Position numbers and translations under genes: made by a program
Shown: positions 25,782 to 38,354 of the stretch, in pieces
How positions within the stretch are numbered: position 1 is the stretch's first letter
Layout: each line of letters opens with the position of its first letter
Source of the DNA: Limonium bicolor
Lineage: Eukaryota; Streptophyta; Magnoliopsida; Caryophyllales; Plumbaginaceae
Reading direction: 5' to 3'
Assembly: GCA_023374045.1 (NCBI GenBank)
Contig: CM041782.1
Location: forward strand, 249,703,882-249,767,881
Length of the DNA stretch: 64,000 nt
Notes under the pieces: model-generated
Seen by the model: only the letters and a program-made list of their open reading frames with translations
Database searches by the model: none
What the model was told of the DNA's origin: nothing

Positions 25782-27468
25782 AGTCAAAAAGCTCTCTCAC
25801 ACACACACACTAGACTAGTTACTAATTAACAAGTCAAAAAAGCAAAAGAAGAAAAAAGTACAAAAACACTTTAGCTCTCTCTCTCCCCCCATTTCTCTTT
25901 TCTCTTTTCTCTTTCTTCTTCATCCCTCCTCCCAGCCGATTGCTACTCCCTCTCTCTCTGGTTGGGGAAATTTTTGGAGCTCCACAAAACTTCCATGGCT
26001 TCTCCATCTTCCCAAGCTTGCCCAAGCTCCATTAAAACTCCAATCTCAAAAATAATTACATATTTGTGATTCCCTCATCATTGTCTACACTTCCCTCTTT
26101 TAAAAATCCAAAAATAAGGAAGTTCATCTCCATGGGTTTTCCCCATTCAAAAAGAAGATAGCATCAATGGGTAGCTTGGAGTCTCCTCTCTCCATTAAGG
26201 TAAAGATCCACATGAAAAACTCATGTTTCCTTCATCTTCTTTGGTAGCCGATTTTTACCATATGTAACACTATATTTTCTCTCTCTCTCTTTTGAGCATA
26301 ATTTCAACCTTGCAATGGTGGTGGAATCACCTTCTTGAACCAAGGGCTAAAACCCCTCATAAAACACTCCAAAGGTAAACCCTAGAAATTGTGTTTTAAG
26401 CATTTCAATGAACTAGCATTAATCTAAGGGTTAGTATGTTAATTGCACTTGTTTTGTGTGCATCGGGTAATGGGAATGGAGTTTGGCAACTCCATTCCCC
26501 ATATGGCCGATTTGTGCAAGAAAGAGAGAAGGAGGAGAATTGGAAAAGAAAGAAGAAATTAAGGGCCTAAGGTAAGAGCTCCTTCATAATGCTAAATTTT
26601 AATGCATTAGAGTAATGGGAATGGGTGAACTAATTAAAGAACCCAAAATATTGAAGTAGTATTGTAGTTGTGGAAATTTGAGTATTTGTGAGCAAGTATG
26701 TGGATTGTAGGCCTTAGAGCCAAATAAATTGTGTATGTGTATTAGTATGGTTATTTGAGAAAGTATTGATGGAGTATTGATGTATTGATGTTGCCTTGAT
26801 TTCTGGTAGGACCCTTGAAAGGGTGTGGCTAGAATAGGAATGAATTTAGTGAGAATGGATATGTGTGGCTAAGTAAGAAAAGTAGGTGAACTATGGCAAA
26901 ATTTTAGTAGGAAATGTACATTTATGGATGACTTGGTGAATGAGAGAACCAAGGTGTGTATTGGGATGTGTAGAGAAGTTTAGTAACCATGGAATGGTAA
27001 TTGGAGGATGAGGATAAAGTATGTAAAAAAAATCTGTAGCATGAGGTATTAAGATGCGTTGGAGAAACTAGGAGGAACTAGGTGCATTTGGAGAGCTTAA
27101 AGGGTGTAGTAAACCTCCTTGTAACGGATTTGGAGAGGAGCTAGATAATGGGGAGGATTTGAGTGGAAGATATTGTAATGGGGATATTAGTAATGGTATT
27201 GGCAATAGGAGTATTGAATGGTAAAGGTTAGAGTAAAAATCTGTAGCATAAGAATAAAAACTGCTATGAGTGCTGGAATGGAAATGAGGAAATTGTGCAA
27301 ATCAATACAAGGAAGGGGAATGAATTTAGTAATGGATTTGGTGGATGAATTAAGGTATTTTAGGAAGCATAAATGGTACTAAAACATGTGAGATTACATG
27401 TAGGAAGATTGGGGAAGAAATGGGTAAGAAAAGAGGTGAAAAACAAATTCTGTAGGCAGGTTCTGCAA

Positions 27469-27669
27469 CCGACCGACCCAGAGGTTGGGTCGGTTGGTGG
27501 GTAGGTCAGAGCATAGACGATGGAACTTAAACCATCTGGAATGGACCGACCCAGAGGTGTATGGGTCGGTCGGAACAGTCCTGGGTCGGTCGAAGAAATT
27601 TAGAGAACGGAAAACTTACTGGAATGGACCGACCCAAGGGGTTGGGTCGGTCGGTGGGTCGGTCGGCCC
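27469..27669 (+). repeat. Palindromic tandem array in LTR D
   Basis: Three units carry GACCGACCCA facing TGGGTCGGTC, spaced by the recurring phrase CTGGAATGGACC or a variant. Loops are short (for example gaggtgta). It lies about 2.2 kb from the LTR start. The spacer phrase is shared with the element E arrays, but the palindrome sequence is different. Confidence 0.85.
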
Positions 27670-28948
27670 TAACTTACAAAAAAAATAAAAAAATAATAAT
27701 GTAATAATCATATGTATGTATATATATAGATATGTACATATATATGGGACTTTAGTAATACACCATTAATGTAACACTAATGGTAAGAAAGTAAGTATAT
27801 GGTAGGAAAACAAGTATGAGGAGTAATTAAGAAAGTTGAGAGTATAAGAACATTAAGTTAAACCGAAGTAACAGGATAACGGGGTAAGTACGGGAGTAGT
27901 AATTATGTATGTACTGTAATGATTAGTATTAATTGAACCATTTGGCATGTAGTCATTGGTACGAGAATAAGATTCGAGGAACAAGTGTGAACCATGGAAC
28001 AAGGGAATACTCGGTGAAGTAAATCCCGGTGAAAGGTATGATTTCTTCGTGCTCTGTATCCTAACCTGGTTACCCCGATTTGTTTGCTTATTCGATCACC
28101 TAAATAAGATAAATGCATGAATCGGACTATCTTGCACCTACTTGTGCTTGCTTTAGGTTGTTCTTGATATATATTGTCTTGAACACTAGTTTGTATAATT
28201 CATGAAATAAATGAATGATGATGAAGTGTATTTGTACCTTGTATTGTACTTGTGTATTGTATTTTGTTTCGTATGAATGTGTATTTGAGCAATGTAATTG
28301 TGTATGTGGCTTTGATGTGTGACTTTGACTAATTCCTAACTACCTAACTCCTAACGTAAGTATTGAGTAAATTGGAATGAGTAGAAGTCCGATATAGTTT
28401 CGGCCACGCGTGAGGATGAGGAGACACAAGAGGTTGGATCCGATTCCTAGTTCTTAAGCTGGTCCACGGCCCAAACCCCTTAAATGGGTAGCATCCTGGA
28501 TTAGTGAACCAAGTAAATCCCGGTGGTGGGATAGAATAGTCCTCGGGCCAGAGGTCCCGACGACTTGACTTGAGTATGTAGTAAGTAAGTAAGTATGTAT
28601 GAGTAATGGTCTTGGCTGGTGTAAGTCATTGACCTCGAGTAAAAGAGTAATCTCCACCCGATTAACCCGGGTGGGCAAATGGAGCTAACAAGTATTGTAT
28701 ATGTATTGCGTATGTGTATTTTGGTAAAGGGAAGTATGTATTGGGTGACTTGTAATGTATATCTTGTATGTATTATAGTGTATGAATGTATTTCTTGAGT
28801 AATATTTTGGTATTAAGAATGAAGCATGTATGTATGTATGAGCATGTATGTATGTAATTGTAAAATGAATTGCATGTATTCGACCAAGTGGTCGGCGTAC
28901 CCTCGCTAGCACGCGGGGTATGCGGAAGTCATATGCAGCGAAAGCTGA

Positions 28949-28960
28949 GCCCCTAGGGGC
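28949..28960 (+). promoter_or_regulatory. GCCCC/GGGGC palindrome in LTR D
   Basis: GCCCCTAGGGGC, a perfect 12-bp palindrome in the context agctgagcccc. It is followed 19 nt later by the acceptor-like GTGCAG|GT. Confidence 0.55.
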
Positions 28961-29497
28961 AACGTTTTTAAGTGTGCAGGTACCCGAAGCAGTTATGGTC
29001 ACAGAAGAGACCGGTGGACATGCCTCGATTATTAGGAATGAAATGTAGATTGTAGTAAATGGTATAGGGCTTGTAGCCTTGAATGTAGAAATGTACCAAG
29101 GGGTACACATTAAGTATTGGAAGCATGTAGTTGTGAGGAATGGGTAGATGTAGTCTCTTAATGAGTACGTATGAAATTGAAGGAGGTGATGTATTTGTAT
29201 AAGGATCTTAGTAAATTCGGTGTATTATATTGTATTGAACGTATGGAGCATTGTATGAAATGGAGTATTGTAGAGTCTGTAGGTAATTGAAGTATGTATT
29301 GTAATTGTGTAGTACTCGGATATTCCGGTCCATCAGACCGATGCTGTATGTAGTAGTAGTAGCTTTGTTTAGTCACGTGGGTGGCCAACGACATTGTATC
29401 ATCCGCCGTTGTGTATGTAAGTATCCGCTGCGAAGGTATGTAAGTACATTGGGATTGGACGGTAATGACAGTATTGCAGTAGGGGTGTTACAAAAAG

Positions 29498-29509
29498 TGG
29501 TATCAGAGC
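29498..29509 (+). other. Primer-binding site of element D (tRNA-iMet type)
   Basis: TGGTATCAGAGC, 5 nt after the LTR end. It sits in a perfect 9-bp stem-loop at 29502-29525: ATCAGAGCG, loop AAGTAT, CGCTCTGAT. Confidence 0.9.
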
Positions 29510-30461
29510 GAAGTATCGCTCTGATGACTGGAAATACCGAGTTTAGGAAATCCCGAGTTAGGAATTAGAAGCTTAGGGCTAAGGGCTGAGTGATAGCATT
29601 AGAGATATGCTAGTTAGGACTTCCGGTGAGTACCGGATACCTACAATATCAGACCCGCCCTACACAAACCCATTATATAACTTGGGAAAGTATGCCAGAG
29701 AGAAGGAAAGACCTCTCATACTCGGGTAAACCCGATCTGGTAGTAGTGGGATAATCCTATAAGAGGAAAGAACTTGACACACAGTAGATTCCAAGAAATG
29801 GAAGTCCCGGAGATGGAACCCGGTTGAACAACAACACCCGCACTTAATAGCGGTAGAATGAGCACTCCAGCCATAAGAAGGCTACAACTTACAACAGCAT
29901 GGGGCGACAAGCTTAGCAGTCGCGAAACCTGGCTAGTCAACCAACAGCAGGAAAAGAAGCACTAAGCATGCAACAGAGCGGAAAGAGGAGCATAAACAAA
30001 ACACGAGACACAAGTCTACGGGATAGTAATAGCTAAATGACACCACCAACGGAACGTTAAACGACTAAAGACATAGTCGGGAGTGGTAACTCCAAAACTA
30101 CAACACCAAGAAGGTTACAATACCTGGCCAATATAGCTCGGACAGCTACAAGAATATCCACGAGATATAATCTGACAGGACTACAGGAGTAGTGCCAAAA
30201 CAAGTTTAGGCTCAATAACCACAAAAACATGTGTTAGTGAGCAACAAAGAAAAACACAAGACAAATGAAGAAGGATCTCCAAGGATTGGAGAACTACCAC
30301 GATCAACGACAGTCATGTGAAGATCATTGAGAAGTTACTCAGAAGATTGAGTATCCCGAACGTAGATCATTAAGATCAAGGGAAGAGTCAACAAGACTAC
30401 CAAATACGAATGGAAACCATACGTGATCGGTATAGGTTAACCCAAAAACCACCAGTACCAC

Positions 30462-30481
30462 GCACTTGCCACGACAAGTGC
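30462..30481 (+). other. Stem-loop in element D internal region
   Basis: GCACTTG, loop CCACGA, CAAGTGC. Same stem length and loop size as the hairpins at 21402 and 21460 in element A. Confidence 0.5.
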
Positions 30482-33400
30482 AGTACGAACAGGAACATGT
30501 AGAGGAACCCCAACACACCACAGGTACAAAGTAATGTACCGTGACAGCAATGAAGCAACTGCATGATCACACATCCTAAAAACTAGAAGAATGGAACCCT
30601 GGAAAGGCCTAACGGCCCAACCATTGTATTAAGGACATACCAGTGAGCAGGAAGCTGGAATTGGTCAAGACCTCAGACATGGCTACGCCATGAAGAACTT
30701 TTTTTAACACCGAACCATTGTTTCAAAACCCAAAATTTTCTTTCAAAACCACAACCCTTCTTTTAAAACCTTGGATTTTTTAAACCAAACCAACAGAATT
30801 ACGGTGAGTATCATAGAATGATACAAGAGGAGTTGACAACATAATACTTCACCTAGGCTTGTGACGAGCACTACGAGTGTACCCAATTACGGGATGTGGG
30901 GCGACCGCACTCCGAAGGAGCCTGCGGGCCTGACAGATTGTTGGGTAAGTGGTAACGTATCAATATGGTACCCCACGTATGTATACATGTAGTGTACGAA
31001 ACACGGGAAGTAGTCGACTCCGTTCTACGGACCATGAGTAAGTTCAAACCGGAACAGCTGGACACCTCAACCGATCAAGTATAATGGAACCCAGAGAATC
31101 CCTCTGAAGGTAAGGAATAAGATCTAGGAAGTGCAAAGAGCATAGACTAGAAGTATAGACATTGGATATGTCTCAAGGACATCAAGCAAATACATAACAG
31201 CTGGAAGGGATACATAGCCTGAACACAATAAGGCAAATGCCTAGTGTGAACACAATGATGCACAACAAACGGGACAGAGCTCCCAAGGGCAATCACAAGA
31301 TTACCACGAAGTATAATCCATCATTGGAGAGGATTTTAAACCCAGTTAAAAACACTAGGTTGAGTATAAACTGTCTACCCAAGAACGGGAGACGTTATAA
31401 CCCAAAAAGGGATAGCTCAACTACGATACCACAAGGCGGTATTGTGGATACAACATATCATAAACGTTAGCCGGACGTAACGGCGTAACCTAACAACACC
31501 TAGGAGCAATCCTTGAAGGGTGTCTGAATTAACCACAGTCGCTCAAGCGTCAAGATAAGAGCACAAAAGCGAGAACGAACACTCGGTTAGGACACCGAAG
31601 GGATTTCACTTAACAGGAAATACCCTCAACCGCAAGAAGGCACTGATTAACATCAGAATGCCAGAAAGGGCCTCCTATGAACGGAAGCGTGATGGCACGA
31701 CTTGCCATGGAGCCCAGTAATACCTCCAACCTATGGGGTATACAGAGAGTGGAAACATGTATAAGCAGCTTGCAAAGAGCATAGCTTGCAACAATAAGGC
31801 TAAAAAACCATGAACCAACTACGTTATGTAAATTTGAATGGTTGCAAAACCCACACCATTAATAACAAGAATTGCAAGAGATATTGCTTCATACGACAAA
31901 TAGATCGACAACTGAACCACCCAATATGAACTCAGCATAATGAGTGGCGTGGAGTAAAGGCTACCTCAATGTCACTGTCACTAGAGCATCAGTCTATATA
32001 CAGCTGACGAAGCTTTTAATTTCCCTTCATGCCTTCTATAGAAATGCTAACACAGAGGCATAAGAATCATGATAATGCCAACATTGGCTTAGTCCACACT
32101 TGGACACTACGAGAAACCTAAGGGAAGGTACCCCTCGTTAGCCTAAGACCACCAATGTGGTGAAGATGTGAACCCTTAGAAAAGGCTTCCATCAACAATA
32201 ACAACAAAGCATGTGCATGTAGATATTGCCAAGAGGCGACAGAACAAGCAATTACCGTCTAAAAGAGTAAGTATACTCCATATGCAGTACATAAATAGAT
32301 ACTAACATAGTAACCTTGTCATGAGACTTAAGAGTGGGAGCAAACCTTTCAACAGGAACTGTCACTCATCAGTGATAGAATACCCTTTAATTAGAGAACG
32401 GGACCAGAAAACCCTTAATGTTTCTTGGGATGTCCCGGCGATGTATATACAAAAGTAAAACTGCATAACTAGAGCCTATAACTAAAGCTCAGCACTAAGG
32501 AGACAATAATTGTCAAAAATAATCCATGTGAATGCACATTGGACACCACGTATGGCCAACGCTCAAGTGAGTTTATCAACCAGGATATTTGGTAATTATA
32601 TCATAAACGATGAAGAAATGTGAGGTGAGCTAACCTACACATAAAATCTGAATTGAAATAAAACATCTCCACATTGGGAAGATAGTAACATTCACACGAA
32701 CAGAGGAAACCCACAGTGTTCACACCATAAGGAAATGGTGCCAACGACAATGTCAATGAGTAAAGAGAAGCTACCACAGTAACAAAGACCGTAAGAATGA
32801 TATTGTATAGCGAGTAAGAATACGGTACACAACAAGCGACCGCTATGAGGAAGAAGTTAGACAATGACACGGAGTTGTAAGTACTAGAGAACAGGAAGAA
32901 ATATTCACTCCTATCACATAAGAGAGTTACAACCAAGTGTTTACGCCTCTGCACTCTGTATGACTGAGTGTTTTGGTATTGCACTTGTGCAGATAATGAT
33001 CTAGTGGGATAGCGAGAAATATGGAGAACGTAAATAGTAGTAAAACCTTCCTTTTCACCAATGAACATGGCATGAGCCAGTTAAGTAAAAGCTTAGAAAC
33101 AACCGTGTGGCCTAAGGCCAAAGCAGGAAGAGTGTAAAACAGACTAACAATCACAAGATGTGAATTCCATTGGAATAAGAAGGTGAAAAGATACTTGAGA
33201 AAGTCACTAGAACCGACGCATAGAAATGCAAGATCATACAAGTAAAGAACACTTGTACTGAACCAGAAGAACTGGTATAAATCAGAAGCTATTAACAACA
33301 GAGGAAGCACTACAACTAAGTAGTGACTTAACCTCGCCCGACAATAAGTCGGAGGAGCTTAGTGAATAATCGCAGGAGTACGAATAGTATATATAATAGA

Positions 33401-33833
33401 TTGCCAGAGAGCTGGACATAAATCTAAAACTCATCGAGTTCAATCATGGTAAAAGAATACCACACTTGTTTAATAAACCTTATTCCCACAGTGAGGGATA
33501 AAAAGGCGATGAGTAGCACATTTGGAATAACCAAAGAGCGAATTAACCGCTAAAATTATCAGGGTCGCGCAGTAGAAGCTAGTGGGCCCTAGCTAAGAAA
33601 TTTAATACACCTAATAAGTATCAATGAATGGCTATCAATGCCTTGAAGCCTAATAGGCTAGAACCGAATTAATTATGAGTTAAATAGACTCATATAGGAA
33701 TTCTTGGTGCAAGTGCTGAACCATTAGTATATGTTGAGTAATAAACCCCAGAGAAACTAAAATGCTTTAGAGTGCCCGAATTAAGTGAACCAATGTTCAA
33801 TAATAACATATGGTAGATTACGTGGGCGTAATC

Positions 33834-35941
33834 AAAGGAAGTAAGGAGGAAGCTCTACTAGTTTTTCTTTCATGGTAAAAAGTGCATTAAGCTTCCTACT
33901 CTTCCCCTCCTTCATTTCTGATTATTCTCACAAGTTTCTCCAGCTTATTCTCTTCTTCTTAACGTGTTTGTTCTGTGGAGATATCACCCATGATGTGCTG
34001 CTCCACCAGATGCAAAAAAAATCCATGGAAAGTCATTTTTAACAAGGTAAAATACTAACATTTGCCCCATTGTAGAACCGGTTTTAATGTGCTGAGTTTA
34101 GTTGTGTTTTAACACCCTTTTTGCTTCAGTTTACAGGCACAAGCACCCCATTTAATCATAGTATAACCAAGGTAAAGTCATGACATTACTAAGCTTATGT
34201 TATGGCTTAATTAATCTTTAATGCTACAAGGCTAACACATGATATTTTCCTTGCAAAAAAATGCTAGCGCATGGGTGTCTACCTTTGGAAAATTCAGCAC
34301 AAATGGTGGAAATTATGTCCATGCTTAAACCTATCAAAGTAAGTAAATTTACTATCTAAACCATATACTAATTAAGGGTATATGTGGTTAATACTGAAAA
34401 ACTAACTCAAATGTATATACATATGTTAGCCATGGCCTTGGAGTGGAGCTTGGTTGATTTATGTGCTCAAAATCAAGGAAGTGTTTTATACACACATATT
34501 ATAAGGTTTTCATGTCATTTGCTACATGATAAAATATTACCGAAAGCTTAAGGGGGGTATTTAATGATTTAAATGTGCACTATAATATTGTATAGTATTT
34601 GGCTAGCTTGCTTAGCTTATAAATGACTTGTAATGTCATGGAAAAATAATATAAGTGGTAAAGTATAGTTTATAAAAGTTATGGGGTGTGAAGGAAGCAA
34701 ACCGTGGGTTTATAAGAATTTTTATGATCAAACTATGTATTAAAATGTTGTATAACATATTTGATAAGATAACCTAATGTTTATGTGACAGACAATGTCG
34801 TGGAAATTAATTAAATGGATAAAACTCAATTTATAAAAGGTTGTTACAAAGTATACCAAAACCGTGAGCTATAATGTCTCTTATGACATTTATAAGTGAT
34901 TTATATTATATATTAAGGTTTGGAACAAAGCCATGTATTTTAGGCTATTTAATTTTATGTTATATAAAGGTTTAAAATGAATTTAAAAAATAAATAAATA
35001 TTATTGAATGGAAGTTGGGGTTGATTTGTAATTAAAATAAAATTTAGGGGCTAACTATGTAGTATAGCCGAAAACTATATATTAAAAACTTATTTATTGA
35101 ATTTTATCAAGCTTATTAATATTTGGGGTCAAAATGTAATTTTAGGAAAGTTGGGCGCAAGACCGTAATAAAGAGAACTTGTGGTCAAACTGGTAGTCAA
35201 TGGGTCAACAAGGATCATATTAGGTGCCTTGACCAAATTAAATGATATAAATAATTAAACTATGGTTATATAGTGTTATCATAAGTTAAAAATGAAAGTT
35301 ATAAAAACTATTGGGGTATAGATAGTGATTTTCAAAAGTAAGGGGTTAATATGGTTAATATAATAGTTTATATCATAAGTATAAAGTTTGGGAATTTTTG
35401 GAGTTATATAAATGAGTATATAAAGGAAAGTTTATTATATATAGTTTTGTGACATTTACAAGTATATAATATAAAGTGTGGTCAATATGTAAATAAAAGA
35501 AATATGGGGCGGAAAAAGGAATTAAATACCGCATGGGGTCTGTTTGGAAATAAATAACACAAAACTATAGGTTATATAATAATACATATTAAAACCATAT
35601 AATATAACCTATATGTGACTTATGATAATATATGTGGTAATTATGTGAATAAGGAAACTTGTGTTGCTGGAAAAAAAATAAAATAAACCAAAACAGTGGG
35701 TCTGTTCGGCTATTTATAAAATTTTGAAAAAAACTATGTGTTATAATGAATTAATGGAATAAAATTAATGATATAATATATAGTATGTATAACATTGTAT
35801 AATATATGTGGCAAGATTGTAATTATAAGAATATAAGTGTGGTGGAAATGGAAATTAAAAACAGACCATAGGTCTGTTCGAATTTTTCAGTTCATAAAAA
35901 CTATTTGATAAAACTATTTGATAACATTGTATAATATATGT
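33834..35941 (+). mobile_element. A-family LTR fragment with two empty sites
   Basis: Closely similar to 10018-10140, then 11393-11612, then 15926 to about 17580, but without the hAT element and without solo LTR B. The left edge is mid-LTR (about 1.15 kb into LTR A). The right edge is cut at 35942 by the Ogre-like element. It is probably what remains of element A's 3' LTR. AT-rich and non-coding. Confidence 0.8.
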
Positions 35942-37481
35942 GGCACCTCCCTTCGACTGTGTAATTTTATTAAAGCTCATTTTATTAGCTTGGATCGGAA
36001 TTGCAGGGGTACCCAGATCTCAATCTGAAGAGATTTGATGGGGAACAACCACTCTCTATTTAGAACGTTCTATCCTCTTTCTCAAAAGACATAAAAAAAA
36101 CTGAGGAATGAAATACCCACGCTAAAAAATCTTCAAGCTCAAGCCTCATCTTCTGAAGGGTTTCATTCGGGTTTTGTTCTCTTCTTCCGTAATCGTTAAC
36201 AGATGACAGCAAGGAAGAAATTACAGCGTTATCAGACTACCTGTAATCTCATCATTACGATTATCTTTGTTTGGCTGTTAACAAGCTTTCTCTCCCTGTG
36301 TAGAAACTCAGAACACGCAGACATTTGACAAGCTACCTTTCTCCTTTCCTTCCTGTACATTCGATCGTTTTTGCCGACTAATATGTCTGTCTAATCTGTA
36401 GTAGTTTCTCGTGTTTTGTTTATTTTTTTTTACAGGAAGAAATCGCTCCCTGTCCTGGTATTTCATTCTGAACTGAACACTTGTAGAATTCTGATGTAAA
36501 TATGTATTCGTATAGTGAAACCCATGTATGTTTCTTGTTGGACTCGCTCTCTGGTTCTCTTATTTTGTTGAGTTGAATCCATGCGAGCGTGTTTCTTGTT
36601 GACCTCCTTTACTTTCATCTGATGTCTCCTGTTCTTGTTTTCTGTAAATGATTGCTAATCGTAAAACAAATAGGAGAACTGGCGCTTAGTCTAACTTATT
36701 CATCCTGTATACCCTCATCTCTGAGATAAAAATTGATTTCAGACTAGTTTTCTGTTCGAATGGGAAGTATAACCAAAAAAGGGAAGCGACATGGGAGTAT
36801 TAAGGGATTTCCGGAACTTAAATTTACGTTTTGGTTTTGTTTAATCACACTAATTGTAATTTCAACCATGTTACAGAGTTAACAATAAAAATAAACCAAG
36901 GAAAAGAATAAAAAAAAGAGGGGGGTTAACATGTAGGCTTCGATGAATGTAGGATCAGCGGTCGTCGTGGTGGGTTTCGGTCTCCTTTATCACTTGATTA
37001 TAAAATGAAAGCAAATAAAGTGCCAAATAAAGTAATAACCCACCGTTGTTCAGGGATGAAAAATAAAGGATTCTCCGTAACTTTGTGGTTTAAGTTCATA
37101 TTATGTTTACTTGGTTGTCTATCATTAGTTTCAATTTCTCGATTATTCATCTGTATCATATGTTACATATTGTATAGCTAGCTTGGTAATTGTTGGGCCC
37201 AGCCTAGTATAGAGGGCCAATACCTAGGAAGCCCTAGTTAACCCATAGGTCACCCTTTTGTAAAAAAGCCATAGGTTTGGGGTATCCTCAATGCATACGG
37301 GTCCTAGACACGGTCCATGTGAGGAATACCGGTTTTCCTCAAAACTTTTCAAATCATCCCTTAATGTCAGAATAAAATGCACAATCAACATTCCAATTCT
37401 AATAAAAAAAATCTTCAAATTTCATTTCAAAAATCAGTCAATTTTAAAATCTAAACATCAATTCACTTCAAATGCTAAATA

Positions 37482-37740
37482 AAGCCCAATTCGAGGCCCA
37501 TTCCAAAGCCCAATTCGAGGCCCATTCCAAAGCCCAATTCGAGGCCCATTCCAAAGCCCAATTCGAGGCCCATTACAAAGTCCAATTAGAGGCCCATTCC
37601 AAAGCCTAATTCGAGGCCCATTCCAAAGCCCAATTCGAGGCCCATTCCTAAGCCCAATTTGAGGCCCATTCCAAAGCCCAATTTGAGGCTCATTCCAAAG
37701 CCCAATTTGAGGCCCATTTTAAAAGACCAATCGAGGCCCA
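37482..37740 (+). repeat. 24-bp tandem array in Ogre-like 5' LTR
   Basis: About 11 copies of a 24-bp unit of the type AAAGCCCAATTCGAGGCCCA plus TTCC. The second LTR (49650-49890) has about 10. The array is in frame on the minus strand, producing a Gly-Phe-Gly-Met repeat peptide that I regard as an accident of period 24. Confidence 0.9.
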
Positions 37741-38337
37741 AATTCGGCCTACTTTTCCAAAGTCCAATCTGACCAATCTTCCAAGGCCCAATCTGGCCCA
37801 TCTTCCAAGGCCCAACCCGGCCCATTTTTCATGGTCCAACCCGGCCCGCTTCCGAGGCCCAAACCAGGCCCATCAGCTAAAATTTGGCCTACAACTTCAA
37901 TTCCATCCCAATTCTTCTCAATCCCAATCCAAAATCGATTTAATTTAAATTCGTATTTAATTTCGATTTTAATCGAATTCAAGTCCAATTACAATAAAAA
38001 ATCAAACCAATTTCAAATTCTAGTTCATTCAATTCATTTCAATTCAATTCCAAACTCATTCAAATCCAAATTCATTTCAATTCCAATTCAAATCAATATT
38101 CATTCAACCCCGATTCAACTTCGGTTTCAATTCAATTTCAGTTCATTCCGATTTCTCCTACACTCTAAATGTCTCACAGACCCGAGCGTCTCATAGATCC
38201 GAGCGTCTCACAGACTTTGACATCTCAAGGTTTCAAACGTCTCACAAGCCCGAGCGTCTCATTGAATTACATCTCAAACCCTTTAAAAACTTTAAAACTT
38301 CCAAAACACAAAAACCCTGAACTACGTAAGGTCTGAT

Positions 38338-38354
38338 CTCAACAGGGAGTTGAG
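38338..38354 (+). promoter_or_regulatory. Conserved hairpin of Ogre-like LTR
   Basis: CTCAAC, loop of 5 nt, GTTGAG, flanked by GAACTACGTAAGGTCTGAT and TACGTAGGCAGCCC. Repeated at 50552-50568 in the other LTR. A third, diverged copy at 44101-44117 has CTCAAT/ATTGAG, a compensatory change. Confidence 0.55.

Larger units (their letters stand above)
25240..29492 (+). mobile_element. Tekay-type LTR D
   Basis: Begins TGAAATACCCC at 25240 and ends GGGGTGTTACA at 29492 (4.25 kb). Its first 500 bp is clearly related to the 3' LTR of element E (for example the TTTTTCGAGG and AAAACG blocks near 25530 and 61803). Landmarks: TATA-like TTTAAATA at 25774, (CA)n and a C/T-rich leader at 25800-25930, AAGGTAAA donor-like sites near 26200 and 26380, a palindromic array, GCCCCTAGGGGC and an acceptor-like GTGCAG ending at 28979. 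It is followed by its own primer-binding site, so it is the 5' LTR of element D. The small ORFs inside lack motifs. Confidence 0.8.
29493..33833 (+). mobile_element. Decayed internal region of element D
   Basis: It starts like element E after the primer-binding site (shared ACCGAG and CCGAGTTAGGA phrases) but has no surviving gag or pol frame. Near 30893-30925 a CGACCGCACTCCGAAGGAGC stretch resembles the [10 protein letters not shown] segment of gypsy RT. The flanking sequence resembles 23280-23480 in element A. A hairpin lies at 30462-30481. The region ends abruptly at 33833 where an A-family LTR fragment begins mid-LTR, so D's own 3' LTR is missing. Antisense ORFs at 32601-33068 and 32927-33310 are hydrophobic but have no recognisable domain. 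Confidence 0.55.

Noticed and set aside
28685..29110. Antisense 141-codon ORF in LTR D
   Set aside because: Composition follows TGTATG-rich LTR sequence (His/Thr/Tyr repeats); no motif and no start context.
32927..33070. Possible tRNA or small RNA gene
   Set aside because: No cloverleaf, A/B boxes or terminator could be recognised here or elsewhere in the window.
32601..33310. Two overlapping antisense ORFs of 155 and 127 codons with hydrophobic stretches
   Set aside because: No recognisable domain. They lie antisense in a decayed retrotransposon internal region, and similar ORFs occur by chance in AT-biased sequence.
37586..37988. Gly-Met-Leu repeat proteins on the minus strand
   Set aside because: Product of the 24-bp tandem array whose period is a multiple of three.
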